Positions 33,017 through 42,508 of a DNA stretch of 64,000 nucleotides are shown piece after piece; position 1 is the stretch's first letter; each line of letters starts with the position of its first letter. The DNA is from Saccharibacillus soli. GTDB taxonomy: Bacteria > Bacillota > Bacilli > Paenibacillales > Paenibacillaceae. A program made the position numbers and the translations under genes. The notes under the pieces were generated by a model, which made no database searches, was not told where the DNA came from, and was given only the letters and a program-made list of their open reading frames with translations. The DNA is taken from positions 1,488,001 through 1,552,000 of the forward strand of contig NIOB01000001.1 of assembly GCA_002189105.1 (NCBI GenBank), read 5' to 3'.

Positions 33017-34066
33017 TTATTCCGCTTTGACGAGGATTTTGACTTGGTTCTTTTCCTTCAATAAGGTCTCGAATCCTTCGCTCAACACTTGATCCAGCTC
33101 AATACGTTTGGTTACCAGCTTCTCAGCCGGGAAGTAACCTTGTTCCATCAGACTGATGACAGCCGGGAACACATCGCGGTATCCGATGATACCGTTGACC
33201 GTACGTTCCTTCATCACGATGCGGTTTGGCATGATCGGTGCTTCTTTTTCAAAAATGCTGACGATCATCAGTTCACCGCCGATGTTGGTCGATTCCAGTG
33301 CCTGAGTCAATACAGGTGGAACACCCGTCACTTCATAAGCTACATCCACTCCACCTTCGGTGCGCTTATGCAGCTCGGCTACAACGTCCAGTTCTTGAGG
33401 GTTAAGTACAATGGCGCCCAATTCAGCAGCTTTGGCTTGACGTTCTGGCGACAATTCGACGGCATAGATCTCTGCGGCGCCCGAGGCTTTCAACGCTTCG
33501 ATCACCAGCAGTCCAATAGGTCCCGCTCCGAAGACCGCTGCCTTATCGCCAACTTTGAGCTTGCTCTGACGAACAGCGTGCAGGGCAACAGCGGAAGGCT
33601 CAACCAGCGCCCCTTGTTCATAGGACAAGCTGTCCGGAATCTTGTGTACCATATAATCCTGTGCGTTGACGTATTCCGAGAAGCCGCCTCCGCCTCCGGC
33701 CAGACCCAGGAAGCCCATTTTTTCGCACAGATTGTATTTGCCTTTGCGGCATGCTTCACATTCGCCACAGGCATAGATCGGTTCTACGACAACCCGATCG
33801 CCAACCTGCACGCGAGTTACACCTTCTCCGATCTCAACGACGCGACCCGAAAATTCATGACCCATCACGACAGGTGCAGATTCGCCTGTGATTGGATGAG
33901 GTTCTCCGGCCGGGATAAAGATTGGGCCAGCCATATATTCGTGCAGGTCGCTGCCGCAGATGCCGCACCATTCCACTTTGATTTTGACTTTTCCGGGCTG
34001 CGCCTGAGGTTCCTCGATTTGTTCCAAACGCAGATCCTTAGGTCCGTGCCATCTCAATGCTTTCAT
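33017..34066 (-). CDS. Zinc-dependent alcohol dehydrogenase (2,3-butanediol dehydrogenase type)
   Basis: The 349-residue medium-chain dehydrogenase has catalytic zinc ligands in CGICGSDLHEY (cysteine 37) and GHEFSG (histidine 70, glutamate 71). It also has structural zinc cysteines in CGECEACRKGKYNLC and an NAD-binding GAGPIG. It resembles B. subtilis BdhA, which interconverts acetoin and 2,3-butanediol, but sorbitol-type substrates are also possible. GGAGATGACCGGCA precedes the ATG. It is divergent from a LacI regulator with operator-like dyads near each gene, suggesting sugar-linked control rather than acetoin control. Confidence 0.87.
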   Translation of the reverse strand: MKALRWHGPKDLRLEQIEEPQAQPGKVKIKVEWCGICGSDLHEYMAGPIFIPAGEPHPITGESAPVVMGHEFSGRVVEIGEGVTRVQVGDRVVVEPIYACGECEACRKGKYNLCEKMGFLGLAGGGGGFSEYVNAQDYMVHKIPDSLSYEQGALVEPSAVALHAVRQSKLKVGDKAAVFGAGPIGLLVIEALKASGAAEIYAVELSPERQAKAAELGAIVLNPQELDVVAELHKRTEGGVDVAYEVTGVPPVLTQALESTNIGGELMIVSIFEKEAPIMPNRIVMKERTVNGIIGYRDVFPAVISLMEQGYFPAEKLVTKRIELDQVLSEGFETLLKEKNQVKILVKAE

Positions 34067-34114
34067 TGCCGGTCATCTCCTTCGATTGTCTTGGCCTATA
34101 CGTTCCGTTCGTTC

Positions 34115-34128
34115 CGGAAACGTTTCCG
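34115..34128. promoter_or_regulatory. LacI-family operator, dehydrogenase side
   Basis: CGGAAACGTTTCCG is a perfect 14-bp palindrome with the central CG typical of LacI/GalR operators, 49 bp upstream of the dehydrogenase ATG. A near-identical sequence lies beside the divergent lacI-type gene. Confidence 0.75.
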
Positions 34129-34316
34129 AAAATAAATATGTCACAGTATTGGCACATTGTCAAATGGAACCATGCGGAATATCCTTGCTTTTCTAAGCGC
34201 TTTTCCTATGTAAACTTTGAAATATAAGCTTTTAAGCGGCGAAATGCCCAAATTTTAAACTTGCACTCCTCAGGGATGATATAATAAAGGAATCAGGCGC
34301 TTTTAAACCCCATGAT

Positions 34317-34330
34317 CGGAAACGATTCCG
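34317..34330. promoter_or_regulatory. LacI-family operator, regulator side
   Basis: CGGAAACGATTCCG differs by one base from the palindrome at 34115-34128 and lies 44 bp before the regulator start. Two copies about 200 bp apart allow repression loops and autoregulation. The rest of the 34067-34373 gap is A/T-rich with no gene. Confidence 0.72.
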
Positions 34331-34373
34331 AAAATCTATCTAACCATACGTTAAAAAAATATATCCAAGCGAG

Positions 34374-35423
34374 GTGGTTCTTCTGGCATCCAAAAAAGTC
34401 ACTATTGAAGACGTCGCCCGTCATGCGGGCGTAGGCATTGCCACCGTCTCCCGGGCGATCAATAACAGCGAAGGCATCAGCGCCAAGACCCGTTCACGGA
34501 TTCTGCAAACCATTGAAGAACTGGGTTTTGTCCCAAATACATCGGCGCAGAGCTTAAAAGTTCGGCTGACCAATCAGATTGCGCTGGCTGTACCGGATAT
34601 TCGCAACGCGATCATCCCCGATATTGCCTGGTCGGTCGAGCAGGCAGCCAAAGCCCATGGTTATCGCGTCGTTCAAATCAATACGGCGGGTAATGCAAGA
34701 GCAGAGCTGGAAGTGGTACGGGACATCAAAAAGCTGCATGTGGATGGGATGATTATCATGCCGCTTGCCTATCCCAAGACCCTGCCTGAGCTGATTAACA
34801 AGGCCGGGCTCCCCATCTCGGTCATCAATTACGGCAAGCAGCTGGAACCTTCGTTAAAGGCCGATGTCGTCTGTCTATCCATTCTCGAAGGCAAGCTGGT
34901 CATGGATCATCTGCAGCAGATTGGGCGCACTCGCATTGCTTATGCCGGCACCCAAAAAGACGTGATTGAAGATCGCTATCTTGCGTATGAACGATCCGTG
35001 GAACGTGTGGATGCTTCGCTTGTTTATTTCGGGGAAGATTTCTCGCTTCAGACGGGGGTTCGGGCAGCGGATTATTTTCACGGTCTGGCGCGGATGCCGG
35101 ATGCGGTCTATGCGGTAAATGACATGGTGGCGATTGGTCTGGTTAACCGATTCAAGGAACTTGGCGTGCGGGTTCCGGAGGACATTGCGGTGGTGGGGAT
35201 CGATAATAATCAATGGACGACAATCAGCAGTCCCCAGATCAGTTCAGTATCGATTATGGGCAGCGAAGTTGCGCGGCTGGCAGCAGAGCTGCTGCTCAGG
35301 CGGATTCGGGAGCAGAGCCGGGACGATTACGAGAAAGTTCAGTTTGAACCCCGATTGATCGTGCGCGAATCCAGCGTCTCGCTTAAACGTTCTCCGATGC
35401 AGGAAGGCGGAGCATTGAATTAA
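34374..35423 (+). CDS. LacI family transcriptional regulator
   Basis: The N-terminal helix-turn-helix reads VTIEDVARHAGVGIATVSRA, followed by the hinge VPNTSAQSL and a sugar-binding core ending VGIDNNQWTTISSPQISSVS. The length of 349 residues is normal. The coordinate uses the GTG at 34374, but that codon lies inside GAGGTGG. A CTG at 34383, five bases after this sequence, would give the family-typical start (M)ASKKVTIEDVARHAG, so it may be the real start. The protein probably represses the divergent dehydrogenase and itself through the two dyads. Confidence 0.92.
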   Translation: MVLLASKKVTIEDVARHAGVGIATVSRAINNSEGISAKTRSRILQTIEELGFVPNTSAQSLKVRLTNQIALAVPDIRNAIIPDIAWSVEQAAKAHGYRVVQINTAGNARAELEVVRDIKKLHVDGMIIMPLAYPKTLPELINKAGLPISVINYGKQLEPSLKADVVCLSILEGKLVMDHLQQIGRTRIAYAGTQKDVIEDRYLAYERSVERVDASLVYFGEDFSLQTGVRAADYFHGLARMPDAVYAVNDMVAIGLVNRFKELGVRVPEDIAVVGIDNNQWTTISSPQISSVSIMGSEVARLAAELLLRRIREQSRDDYEKVQFEPRLIVRESSVSLKRSPMQEGGALN

Positions 35424-35448
35424 CGGGCATTGCGTGGAGTTCAAAATC

Positions 35449-35494
35449 AAACACCGCCCTGCTGACGGTTATCCCGTCAAGGGCGGTGTTTAGC
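35449..35494. terminator. Bidirectional terminator
   Basis: AAACACCGCCCT and AGGGCGGTGTTT form a 12-bp perfect stem, with an inner GACGG/CCGTC helix. It separates the convergent LacI and nucleotidyltransferase genes. Confidence 0.85.
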
Positions 35495-35509
35495 TTGGCA
35501 TGATTGAAT

Positions 35510-36637
35510 CTATCGGACGCCCAGCAGATATTCCCGGAAGTCGGACAGACTGGTGAACCGCCGAATTTCGATTCCTTTTTCGCGCAAATATCGTTCCAAC
35601 GAAATCGACAGCCAATGGGAAGCTGACTGAAGGGGGATCAAATTGGCCGGATCAAGCAGTGGAACCAGCGCGGGCAGTTTGGCTTCATCCGCAATCTTTC
35701 TTCCGGCTTCCGCCGCTTCCGCTCCCGATTTCCACTGGCCGGTTTCGCAGAATACCAGGAAGCTGTTCAGCTCGGCATCGGCTTGTGCGGCTGCAAAAAA
35801 GGCAACCTCGTAATCCTGACGTTCGCAGGCAAATTGAACTTTATCCAGCATTCCCTTGAATTCTTCGTAGAAGCCGGTCGCACGTTCGGCATACGAAGAG
35901 GAGTTGGACTCAAACTCGGCTCGACGCTGCGTAATCAGCAGGCGAACCGAATCGACCAGTCGTTCGCAGGCTGCAACAGCCTCGGGTATATCGGCGCTGC
36001 GCAGGATGGTATTCACGTCCACTTCCAGCGATTGGGGGCGGATCGGCATGTTATAGAGCTGCGGCAGATTCTTCCCCCATCCTTTGCGCAGATAGGTTCG
36101 ATTCAATAGAGCAATCGCTTCAAAGGTCGGCATCATGATCTCGTAGGCCTGCATCCGGTAGTACGTCAGCGGACGCCGTGTTCCGGCACGTCGCAGTTCG
36201 TAGAGAGTTGGATAGACCTGCTGTATTTTGGAATCGGCCAAGCGAATAAAAGCTTCTTCCCCTTCAAAAGACCGGAGATCTTTGATGCGGCGCTTGAGGT
36301 CATTAAACCTCTCCAGATCTTCATCCGATCGTACATATAACAATCGACAGTCCGCCAGGATTCCGGCTTGGCCGTCGGTCAGAGTCGCCATCCGTTCGGC
36401 ACGCTCCCAACTGAGCGGCCAAAAGTCAAATCCGATATTGTGTAAAATAAACGATAATCCCACATTGCCGCCTTCCGGCGTAGCAGGAATAAAGAAAAAG
36501 TCCAGATCGGAGCGATCTGTTGCGGTTCCGTCCAGGTAGGAGCCATAATAAGCGGCAATCGCTACATCCTCTGCATGGTAACGCCGAATTCGCTCGATCA
36601 ACGTGGCAGAAACATCAAATACGTTGAACTTATCCAT
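35510..36637 (-). CDS. Nucleotidyltransferase-like protein
   Basis: The about 375-residue protein has an N-terminal nucleotidyltransferase signature AAYYGSYLDGTATDRSDLDFFF, that is GS followed by DxD-like DLDF. The helical remainder (residues about 90-375) resembles no family I can name. It might act as a minimal nucleotidyltransferase with a substrate domain. ATG 36637 has GGAGG ten bases upstream and is preferred over 36718. It converges with the LacI gene and shares the terminator between them. Confidence 0.75.
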   Translation of the reverse strand: MDKFNVFDVSATLIERIRRYHAEDVAIAAYYGSYLDGTATDRSDLDFFFIPATPEGGNVGLSFILHNIGFDFWPLSWERAERMATLTDGQAGILADCRLLYVRSDEDLERFNDLKRRIKDLRSFEGEEAFIRLADSKIQQVYPTLYELRRAGTRRPLTYYRMQAYEIMMPTFEAIALLNRTYLRKGWGKNLPQLYNMPIRPQSLEVDVNTILRSADIPEAVAACERLVDSVRLLITQRRAEFESNSSSYAERATGFYEEFKGMLDKVQFACERQDYEVAFFAAAQADAELNSFLVFCETGQWKSGAEAAEAGRKIADEAKLPALVPLLDPANLIPLQSASHWLSISLERYLREKGIEIRRFTSLSDFREYLLGVR

Positions 36638-36749
36638 GCTTACCGTCCCTCCGTTCTTGCCTGCTCTGAAGACAGCAGGCTTCCCCTTCATACTAGCACT
36701 CCAGCACGGAAGGAGCAAAATAATTTTACAAAATCTAGAAGCTTCACGT

Positions 36750-36809
36750 CAAAAAAAGCCAAACTCCTGCTCCGGCTTCGCCCCAAGGCGAGGAAGCAGC
36801 AATTTGGCG
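36750..36809 (-). terminator. Rho-independent terminator
   Basis: On the minus strand GCCAAATTGCTGCTTCC pairs with GGAGCAGGAGTTTGGC (imperfect) and TTTTTTT follows. It lies 50 bp after the large secreted-protein gene. Confidence 0.75.
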
Positions 36810-36858
36810 TTTGAGATGTGACACTTTCATTCATTGACAAGAAGGGTTTGATCGAATG

Positions 36859-39696
36859 TTACGCCGCGTTTGCGGCACCTGCACCTGCAACTTCAACCTT
36901 AATCGTCTGAGTGGACGTTTCACCAGCTGCGTTTTTCAACACCGCTTTGTACTCATAGATCCCCGGTGCCTTGCCGCTCACCTTCGTAACCGCCTGCTGG
37001 GCGCCTGGAGTAGCGCTGCTCAGACTCTGCGTGTCGATCAATTGTCCATTCTCATACAGTTCGTACGAAGAAGCATTGGTTCCCCACCAGAGGTTCATCG
37101 TGACGTTGTAATAGCCATCACGATCCCAATTGTCCTGGGATAATACGGCTTGACCCGGATTGGCATCGGTAACTTGTACCGTCAGCTTTCCGCTCTTGGT
37201 TGTACCCAGGCGATTGGTCAGCTCCAGTTCATATTCATACGAACCATTTGCCTTGCCGGATACTGGCACACTCAGCTTCTGTGCACCTGGCGTCACATCA
37301 CTCAGCAGCCCTTTCGAGATCAGGGTTCCATTCTCGTACAGCTTATACGACGAACCATTGTTGCCCCACCACATATTCATGTTGACGTTATAGCTGCCAT
37401 CACGCAGGCCATTGTCATGCCCATTATCGTCAGACAGCACCGGTGTTCCTGGCGCTCCCGTAGCAGGACCATCAACCGGCTGGGGTTCCTGCGGTTGTTC
37501 AACCGGCGGCTCTCCGGCTGCTGCGGCCGGCACCAGATCCGCTGCACTGCGCGGCTTCAACTGGAAGCTGCCGCGGAAGATCGCGGATACGCCGGTCACG
37601 TCCAGCTTGTCGCCTTCCTTATAAGCAAACTGTTCTTGGGTCAGACCCGTGCGTCCATCCACGCGAACGTGAGTCACTGTGCCTGCCGACGAAGTGGCGT
37701 CAAATTCGAAGGTTCCGGCTGGTGTCGCCGCCACAACATTTGAGACCGTAACATTTTTCAGTTGGATCAATTGGCCTTGATTGGCCTCTGTTACTGCATC
37801 AGCTGCCGCTGCCGCAGGCAGTTCCGATGTCCCCACCTTCTCGATGGCTGTGGGCGTGGTCAGTTCCAGCTCTGTGTTATACAGCGCAAGCGGAGCTGTC
37901 ACCCGAATCTTGTCGCCTTGATGAAAGCCACTTTGACTCTGAAAGACGTAAATGCCTGCCGTCGCATCTTGCAGATAGAACGCCTGTCCGCCGAAGATTC
38001 CCGGCTCGGTGGTCACCACACCCTCCAACGTTACAACCGTACCTTCCGTCTGCGTACGAGCGGAAGCGATGGTGCTCAATTCAGGGATTGGGCTGCCCGG
38101 CTGCTCGATTGCAGGAAGCGGCTGCGCCGGTACATTGGCAATCGTCACGCTTTTCGTCAGCAGATTGCTGCCATTTTGACGCAGACGAAGACTTGCCGCA
38201 CCGGAAGTGCCCGGCTTGATTCGCACGTTCAGATCTTTATAAGCCAATCCTTTGGCGTCCGCTGTAATGCTGAACGACTGACTGTAACCGTAAGAAGTCG
38301 GCCAGGTGCCATCCGGATTCTGAATCTGGGCAACCTGTGTTCCTCCTGCCGTATAGATGCCCGCACTAAATCCCGACAGCGTAGCGTTAGGCGCCACGTT
38401 GTTCAGCTTCACCCGCACCTGGAACTGCTCGGCATTAGGCAGTTGATCCTGATGGATCAGGCTGTATTCCGGCTGGCTGACACTGGTTGAAGAACCGTAA
38501 GATCCTGGCTTAAAGGTCGAGGCATCCCACCATTTGTAACCGGCAGCCGGAGCCGACCAAGGCTCAGCCTGGGGTTCAGTCGAAGCGGCTGGAGCCTCAA
38601 ACGGCAGCAGCGCCGTCGGGTTATCCAGCTTCAGGTTCTCCACCTGGTTCAGCGAGGTGTAATTCTCCTTGGCCGCAAGCCAATCAATGGTGTTCAGCAG
38701 CAGCTTCGCATCATCTACTTCCTTGAAGCCGTCATAAGTCGTCTTCTTCGCGCCCGTCTCTTCACGCAGGTATTTTGGCGAAGCATCTTCAACCGGCGAA
38801 GAGTCACCGATGAAAGCTGCTTTGCCCAATCCCACTTTGGAGACGGCTACATAAGGACCTTCCTCAATGCCGCCGCCGTTATAGACGCCCTGATCGACCG
38901 CATTACCCCATGACGCGTTCGTCTTGGGCAGGTAGACAATCCCTTTGGCTTTGCTTGGGTCCATAATGGCAAGCGTGGAGCCTGCGTGCATGGCTACACC
39001 CTTAACACCTTCTGTAATTCCAAATGCCTGGTCAGCCGCTACAACATTACTTGCCGTAATGTCACCGAGTGCATTGTAACGGAAACGCACGCCAAAGTTT
39101 TCACCCAGCCAATCGGAGCTTGCGACACCCTGCATCGCCGATGAATTTTTCTCTTCGGTGCTCATGCCCTTGGTTGGATCTTCCCAAGCACCACGGCGAT
39201 AACCGTTGATCGACTCCGAGCCGTCCCAACGATTCTTGTTGCGGTCTGCGTTGTAATGATCGCCGATGAAGAAGATACTGCCGCCCTGTTGAACGTACTG
39301 CAGCATAGCCGCCTGTTCACTTGTCTTGAACGGAATGTTCGGCTCTGCGACTACAAATACATCGTATTCCGCCAGATCCGCATATGTAATCGGCGTCAAC
39401 TTGCGCAGTTCCTTCACGGAATACCCGTTCCCCGCGATCCCGTTGCCAAAATCGGAGAATCCGCCGTCAATCACCCAGTCCGCTGCGCCAGCCGTTTGGC
39501 CGTGCGTATTGTCGAACAGCACCTTTTTGCCTGCATTTTCGTTGACGACTTTGGCATTGATCGACGGCGCCGGATCACCTGCCGACTCCGCAGCTGCCGG
39601 GCTTGAAGAGAGCAATCCCACTTCAATCGATGCCACCATCGACAAAGCCAGCACCGTCTTCAACCCTTTAGACTTCAAAAACGAAAACTTTCCCAC
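36859..39696 (-). CDS. Large secreted multidomain protein (GATase-like, OB-fold and Ig-like repeats)
   Basis: The 945-residue protein has a signal peptide ending near SSSPAAAESA (about 36). Residues about 55-345 look like a DUF4350/glutamine-amidotransferase-like fold (KKVLFDNTHGQTAGAADWVI, DVFVVAEPN, GGSIFFIGDHYNAD). An OB-fold region like that of secreted YhcR-type nucleases lies at about 545-720 (VVTLEGVVTTEPGIFGGQAF). After a proline-rich linker come two about 95-residue repeats of chitinase/FN3-like type, each with YNVxMNxWWGxNxSSYxLYENG. It is probably cell-surface or extracellular and may act on polymers; no catalytic site is certain. Confidence 0.82.
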   Translation of the reverse strand: MGKFSFLKSKGLKTVLALSMVASIEVGLLSSSPAAAESAGDPAPSINAKVVNENAGKKVLFDNTHGQTAGAADWVIDGGFSDFGNGIAGNGYSVKELRKLTPITYADLAEYDVFVVAEPNIPFKTSEQAAMLQYVQQGGSIFFIGDHYNADRNKNRWDGSESINGYRRGAWEDPTKGMSTEEKNSSAMQGVASSDWLGENFGVRFRYNALGDITASNVVAADQAFGITEGVKGVAMHAGSTLAIMDPSKAKGIVYLPKTNASWGNAVDQGVYNGGGIEEGPYVAVSKVGLGKAAFIGDSSPVEDASPKYLREETGAKKTTYDGFKEVDDAKLLLNTIDWLAAKENYTSLNQVENLKLDNPTALLPFEAPAASTEPQAEPWSAPAAGYKWWDASTFKPGSYGSSTSVSQPEYSLIHQDQLPNAEQFQVRVKLNNVAPNATLSGFSAGIYTAGGTQVAQIQNPDGTWPTSYGYSQSFSITADAKGLAYKDLNVRIKPGTSGAASLRLRQNGSNLLTKSVTIANVPAQPLPAIEQPGSPIPELSTIASARTQTEGTVVTLEGVVTTEPGIFGGQAFYLQDATAGIYVFQSQSGFHQGDKIRVTAPLALYNTELELTTPTAIEKVGTSELPAAAAADAVTEANQGQLIQLKNVTVSNVVAATPAGTFEFDATSSAGTVTHVRVDGRTGLTQEQFAYKEGDKLDVTGVSAIFRGSFQLKPRSAADLVPAAAAGEPPVEQPQEPQPVDGPATGAPGTPVLSDDNGHDNGLRDGSYNVNMNMWWGNNGSSYKLYENGTLISKGLLSDVTPGAQKLSVPVSGKANGSYEYELELTNRLGTTKSGKLTVQVTDANPGQAVLSQDNWDRDGYYNVTMNLWWGTNASSYELYENGQLIDTQSLSSATPGAQQAVTKVSGKAPGIYEYKAVLKNAAGETSTQTIKVEVAGAGAANAA

Positions 39697-39915
39697 CTAA
39701 CCGCCTCCTGTTTGGATATGGTATTGAGCGCTTTTTTTAATCGGCCATTTTTTGGTATCGGGCCGTTCGCGTCTCATTCTAGCATTTGTCCAAAACGGAA
39801 GGTTTGGAGTTAGGTAAAAAATAAGATAAAAATTGTAAACCTTACGTAAAAGGCGGATTAGTGGTCGAAACGCAACCTTGAAGCGACCGCCTTATATCTA
39901 TACCATCCAGCCTGC

Positions 39916-40938
39916 CTAGACGATAACCAGCTCCGGTTCAGGCACAAAACCAAACTCGGCTTCGACCTTTTCCTGCACCAACTTCACCAGATCGGTCACA
40001 TCGCTTGCTTTGGCACCGCCGCGATTCTGAATGATATTGCCATGGTGATCGGAGATCATGGCACCCCCGCAGATGGTTCCACGTAAACCCAGTCGATCGA
40101 CCAGTTTGCCCATTGGCTCCCCAATCGTATAGTTGTTTTTGAACACGGAACCACATGATGGATAATCAAAATGCAGCTTCCCGCCGCGATCGGCAATAAC
40201 ATCCAGCAGTTCCTGACGTACTTCATATCCCTGCTTCGCAGCCGTATTCAGTTCACCTGCATAATGGCGGTAATAATTCGGCAGCATCGATGAAGGCAGA
40301 TTTTTGGTCCGAAGTTTGGCAAACAACTCTTCGGTCTCCTCCGGCGTGAGCTTCGGATCGACTGGCAGCTTGAGATCGGCGCCCACAACGATCCACGGCT
40401 TGCGCATGAAGATCGACTTCTTGTAGCCGTATTCGCAGTTCGCAAGCGGCACGGGAATGATGCCCTTTTCCGGGTGTTCCTTGTCAATCACATAAGCCGT
40501 CTCCAGCACATCACTGACTTGGTGGCTGAAATATTTGGCGTTCATGTAGACCCCCGCTCCCAGCGTCCCCGGCAGCAGGAACATGAAATCGAAGGATGCG
40601 ATGCCCGTATACAGTCCAAACAGTGCGAGCAGCGTCATCGGTGTGCCCCCCGACACGAATAACCGACCCGGCAGCAGCTTGAATTCGATATGTTCTTTCA
40701 GGGAAAAGAACAGCATGTCCTCGTCCGGCTGATCCGGGAACAGCGTATTGGAACCCATCCCAAATAGGAACGGATTCAGCCCCTTCGTCTTGGCCCCTTC
40801 CAGCACAATCTGGAGTTCCTCCAGTGTATGCGGCAATGCCAGATGTCGGGCTTCTCCTCCAATTTCATAGGTGGAATAAGCGTTCAGGCCCACATGGGTC
40901 TGGCATAGACGGTCGAACCATTGGTTATGCGAAGTCAT
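39916..40938 (-). CDS. murB: UDP-N-acetylmuramate dehydrogenase MurB
   Basis: This 340-residue flavoenzyme reduces UDP-GlcNAc-enolpyruvate to UDP-MurNAc with NADPH in peptidoglycan synthesis. Seen are the FAD-binding start (YEIGGEARHLALPHTLEELQ, FGMGSNTLF), the LPGTLGAGVYMNAKYF motif, CEYGYKKSIF, and the catalytic-serine region FDYPSCGSVFKNN, plus GGAMISDHHGNIIQN near the end. AGAGGAGAG precedes the ATG. It stands alone on the minus strand, away from the usual dcw cluster. Confidence 0.93.
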   Translation of the reverse strand: MTSHNQWFDRLCQTHVGLNAYSTYEIGGEARHLALPHTLEELQIVLEGAKTKGLNPFLFGMGSNTLFPDQPDEDMLFFSLKEHIEFKLLPGRLFVSGGTPMTLLALFGLYTGIASFDFMFLLPGTLGAGVYMNAKYFSHQVSDVLETAYVIDKEHPEKGIIPVPLANCEYGYKKSIFMRKPWIVVGADLKLPVDPKLTPEETEELFAKLRTKNLPSSMLPNYYRHYAGELNTAAKQGYEVRQELLDVIADRGGKLHFDYPSCGSVFKNNYTIGEPMGKLVDRLGLRGTICGGAMISDHHGNIIQNRGGAKASDVTDLVKLVQEKVEAEFGFVPEPELVIV

Positions 40939-41112
40939 CTCTTGTAACTCTCCTCTTCACGTTCTTCTATAGGTAAATTCGTGTGCGGCAATCTGCCGAT
41001 CTGCACAGGAATGAATTGACGAATGTCACGAAAAAGTTTAAAATTTTAAGTTGCACGCCAGAATCCTACAGGAAATGGCGGCAAAAATCAATGAAACCGC
41101 GGGTGATGATCG

Positions 41113-41994
41113 ATGGAAAATAAACCTTACCGCATTTTGCTTTTTTATAAATTCGTAAAAGTCGACGATCCGGCAGCCTTCACGGCGGAACATTTGCAAT
41201 ACTGCAAAGACCTCGGCGTTAAAGGACGCATCCTGATCGCAAGCGAAGGCATCAACGGTACGCTGTCCGGCACTTATGAGCAGACCGAACAGTATATGAA
41301 GGATCTGCTCGCTGACGAACGTTTTGCGGATACCGTATTCAAGATTGACGATTCCGAAGGCCATGCGTTCAAGAAAATCTTCGTGCGCCACAAGGAAGAA
41401 CTAGTGACCTTCCGGTATGAAAAAGAACTCGACCCGAACGTCACTTTCGGCAAACGCCTCTCGCCCAAAGAATTCCATGAGCATCTTCAACGTGACGATG
41501 TTATTGTACTCGACGGACGCACAGATTACGAATATGATTTGGGCCATTTCCGCAATGCGATTCGTCCCAATATTGATTCGTTCCGCGAGTTCCCGCAGTG
41601 GATTCGTGAAAATCTGTCGGAACATAAAGATAAAACCATCCTCACCTACTGCACAGGCGGAATCCGCTGTGAAAAGCTAACCGGCTTCATGCTGGAAGAA
41701 GGGTTCGCCGACGTTGCGCAATTGGAAGGCGGGATCGTGACTTACGGCAAAGACCCGGAGGTCAAGGGTGATCTGTTCGATGGCAAATGTTATGTGTTCG
41801 ACGAGCGGATCTCGGTGCCAATCAACCAAGTTGCGCCAAGCATCGTTGGAACCTGCTACCACTGCGAGGAACCAACCGATGTCTATGTAAACTGCCCAGT
41901 CTGCAACCTTCAGCATCTGGTATGTGATTCCTGCTCCGATGAGCATAGTCATTATTGCTCCGATGAATGTAAGGAATCCGTTACGGCTGTCTAA
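41113..41994 (+). CDS. trhO: tRNA uridine(34) hydroxylase / rhodanese-like TrhO
   Basis: The 293-residue protein matches the YceA/YbfQ (TrhO) family, which makes 5-hydroxyuridine at tRNA position 34. It has an N-terminal domain ([28 protein letters not shown]) and a rhodanese domain with active cysteine 180 in [15 protein letters not shown]. The C-terminal segment is cysteine-rich ([35 protein letters not shown]) and probably binds zinc. A terminator follows directly. GGGTGATGATCG precedes the ATG. Confidence 0.92.
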   Translation: MENKPYRILLFYKFVKVDDPAAFTAEHLQYCKDLGVKGRILIASEGINGTLSGTYEQTEQYMKDLLADERFADTVFKIDDSEGHAFKKIFVRHKEELVTFRYEKELDPNVTFGKRLSPKEFHEHLQRDDVIVLDGRTDYEYDLGHFRNAIRPNIDSFREFPQWIRENLSEHKDKTILTYCTGGIRCEKLTGFMLEEGFADVAQLEGGIVTYGKDPEVKGDLFDGKCYVFDERISVPINQVAPSIVGTCYHCEEPTDVYVNCPVCNLQHLVCDSCSDEHSHYCSDECKESVTAV

Positions 41995-42012
41995 AAAAGC
42001 TCCAGAAAAAAA

Positions 42013-42049
42013 GGCTCTATCCGGAGAACATCCGGGCAGAGCTTTTTTT
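42013..42049 (+). terminator. Rho-independent terminator
   Basis: GCTCT and CCGGA pair with TCCGG and AGAGC, followed by TTTTTTT. It ends trhO. Confidence 0.85.
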
Positions 42050-42109
42050 GTATTTCGTCAGGCCTTAAGCTTCCGCGGCGCAGTTCGCCTGCCAAGACGG
42101 CCGCAGCCG

Positions 42110-42364
42110 TTAATCGCGCGGATAGTTCACGGCCATAATGTCCATGAAAGGAACCTTTCGCAGGGCTTCTTCCTGCTGTTCGACGTGCACTCTTCCCGTT
42201 CGGGGGTCCATCTTCACGATCATCCCACGAACCGCTTCTTCCACTCCCCAGACCGTCAATTCCACAACGGATTTCTCCTGGTAGGCCTCAGTCAGTTGAT
42301 TCCCTATTTCTTCCAGAACAAACTCGTCGCGGGTCGGCCTTTTTGCCACTTTGCCTTTTGCCAA
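42110..42364 (-). CDS. YolD-like protein
   Basis: The 84-residue protein has the YolD-like pattern: SVVELTVWGVEEAVRGMIVKMDPRTGRVHVEQ followed by KVPFMDIMAVN. YolD-like proteins are often paired with UvrX-type Y-family polymerases and linked to the SOS response, but no polymerase gene is next to this one. The start is TTG 42364, seven bases after GGAGG, giving MAKGKVAKRPTRDEFVLEE; the longer frame from 42382 has no such site. Confidence 0.8.
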   Translation of the reverse strand: MAKGKVAKRPTRDEFVLEEIGNQLTEAYQEKSVVELTVWGVEEAVRGMIVKMDPRTGRVHVEQQEEALRKVPFMDIMAVNYPRD

Positions 42365-42508
42365 ACCGCTTCCTCCTCGCAATCGCGTGATTCCCTCATT
42401 ATATCATTATTCACGCTTCAGGTCGCGCGAAAAAGCGAATTTGCTAAAAAAATTACGTACACGCGTTCCCCTATTCTTTGGCCTGATGACTTCCGGACAG
42501 ATCGCCGC

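Noticed and set aside
33089-34135. 348-codon plus-strand frame opposite the dehydrogenase
   Set aside because: It is antisense to a gene with intact zinc and NAD motifs.
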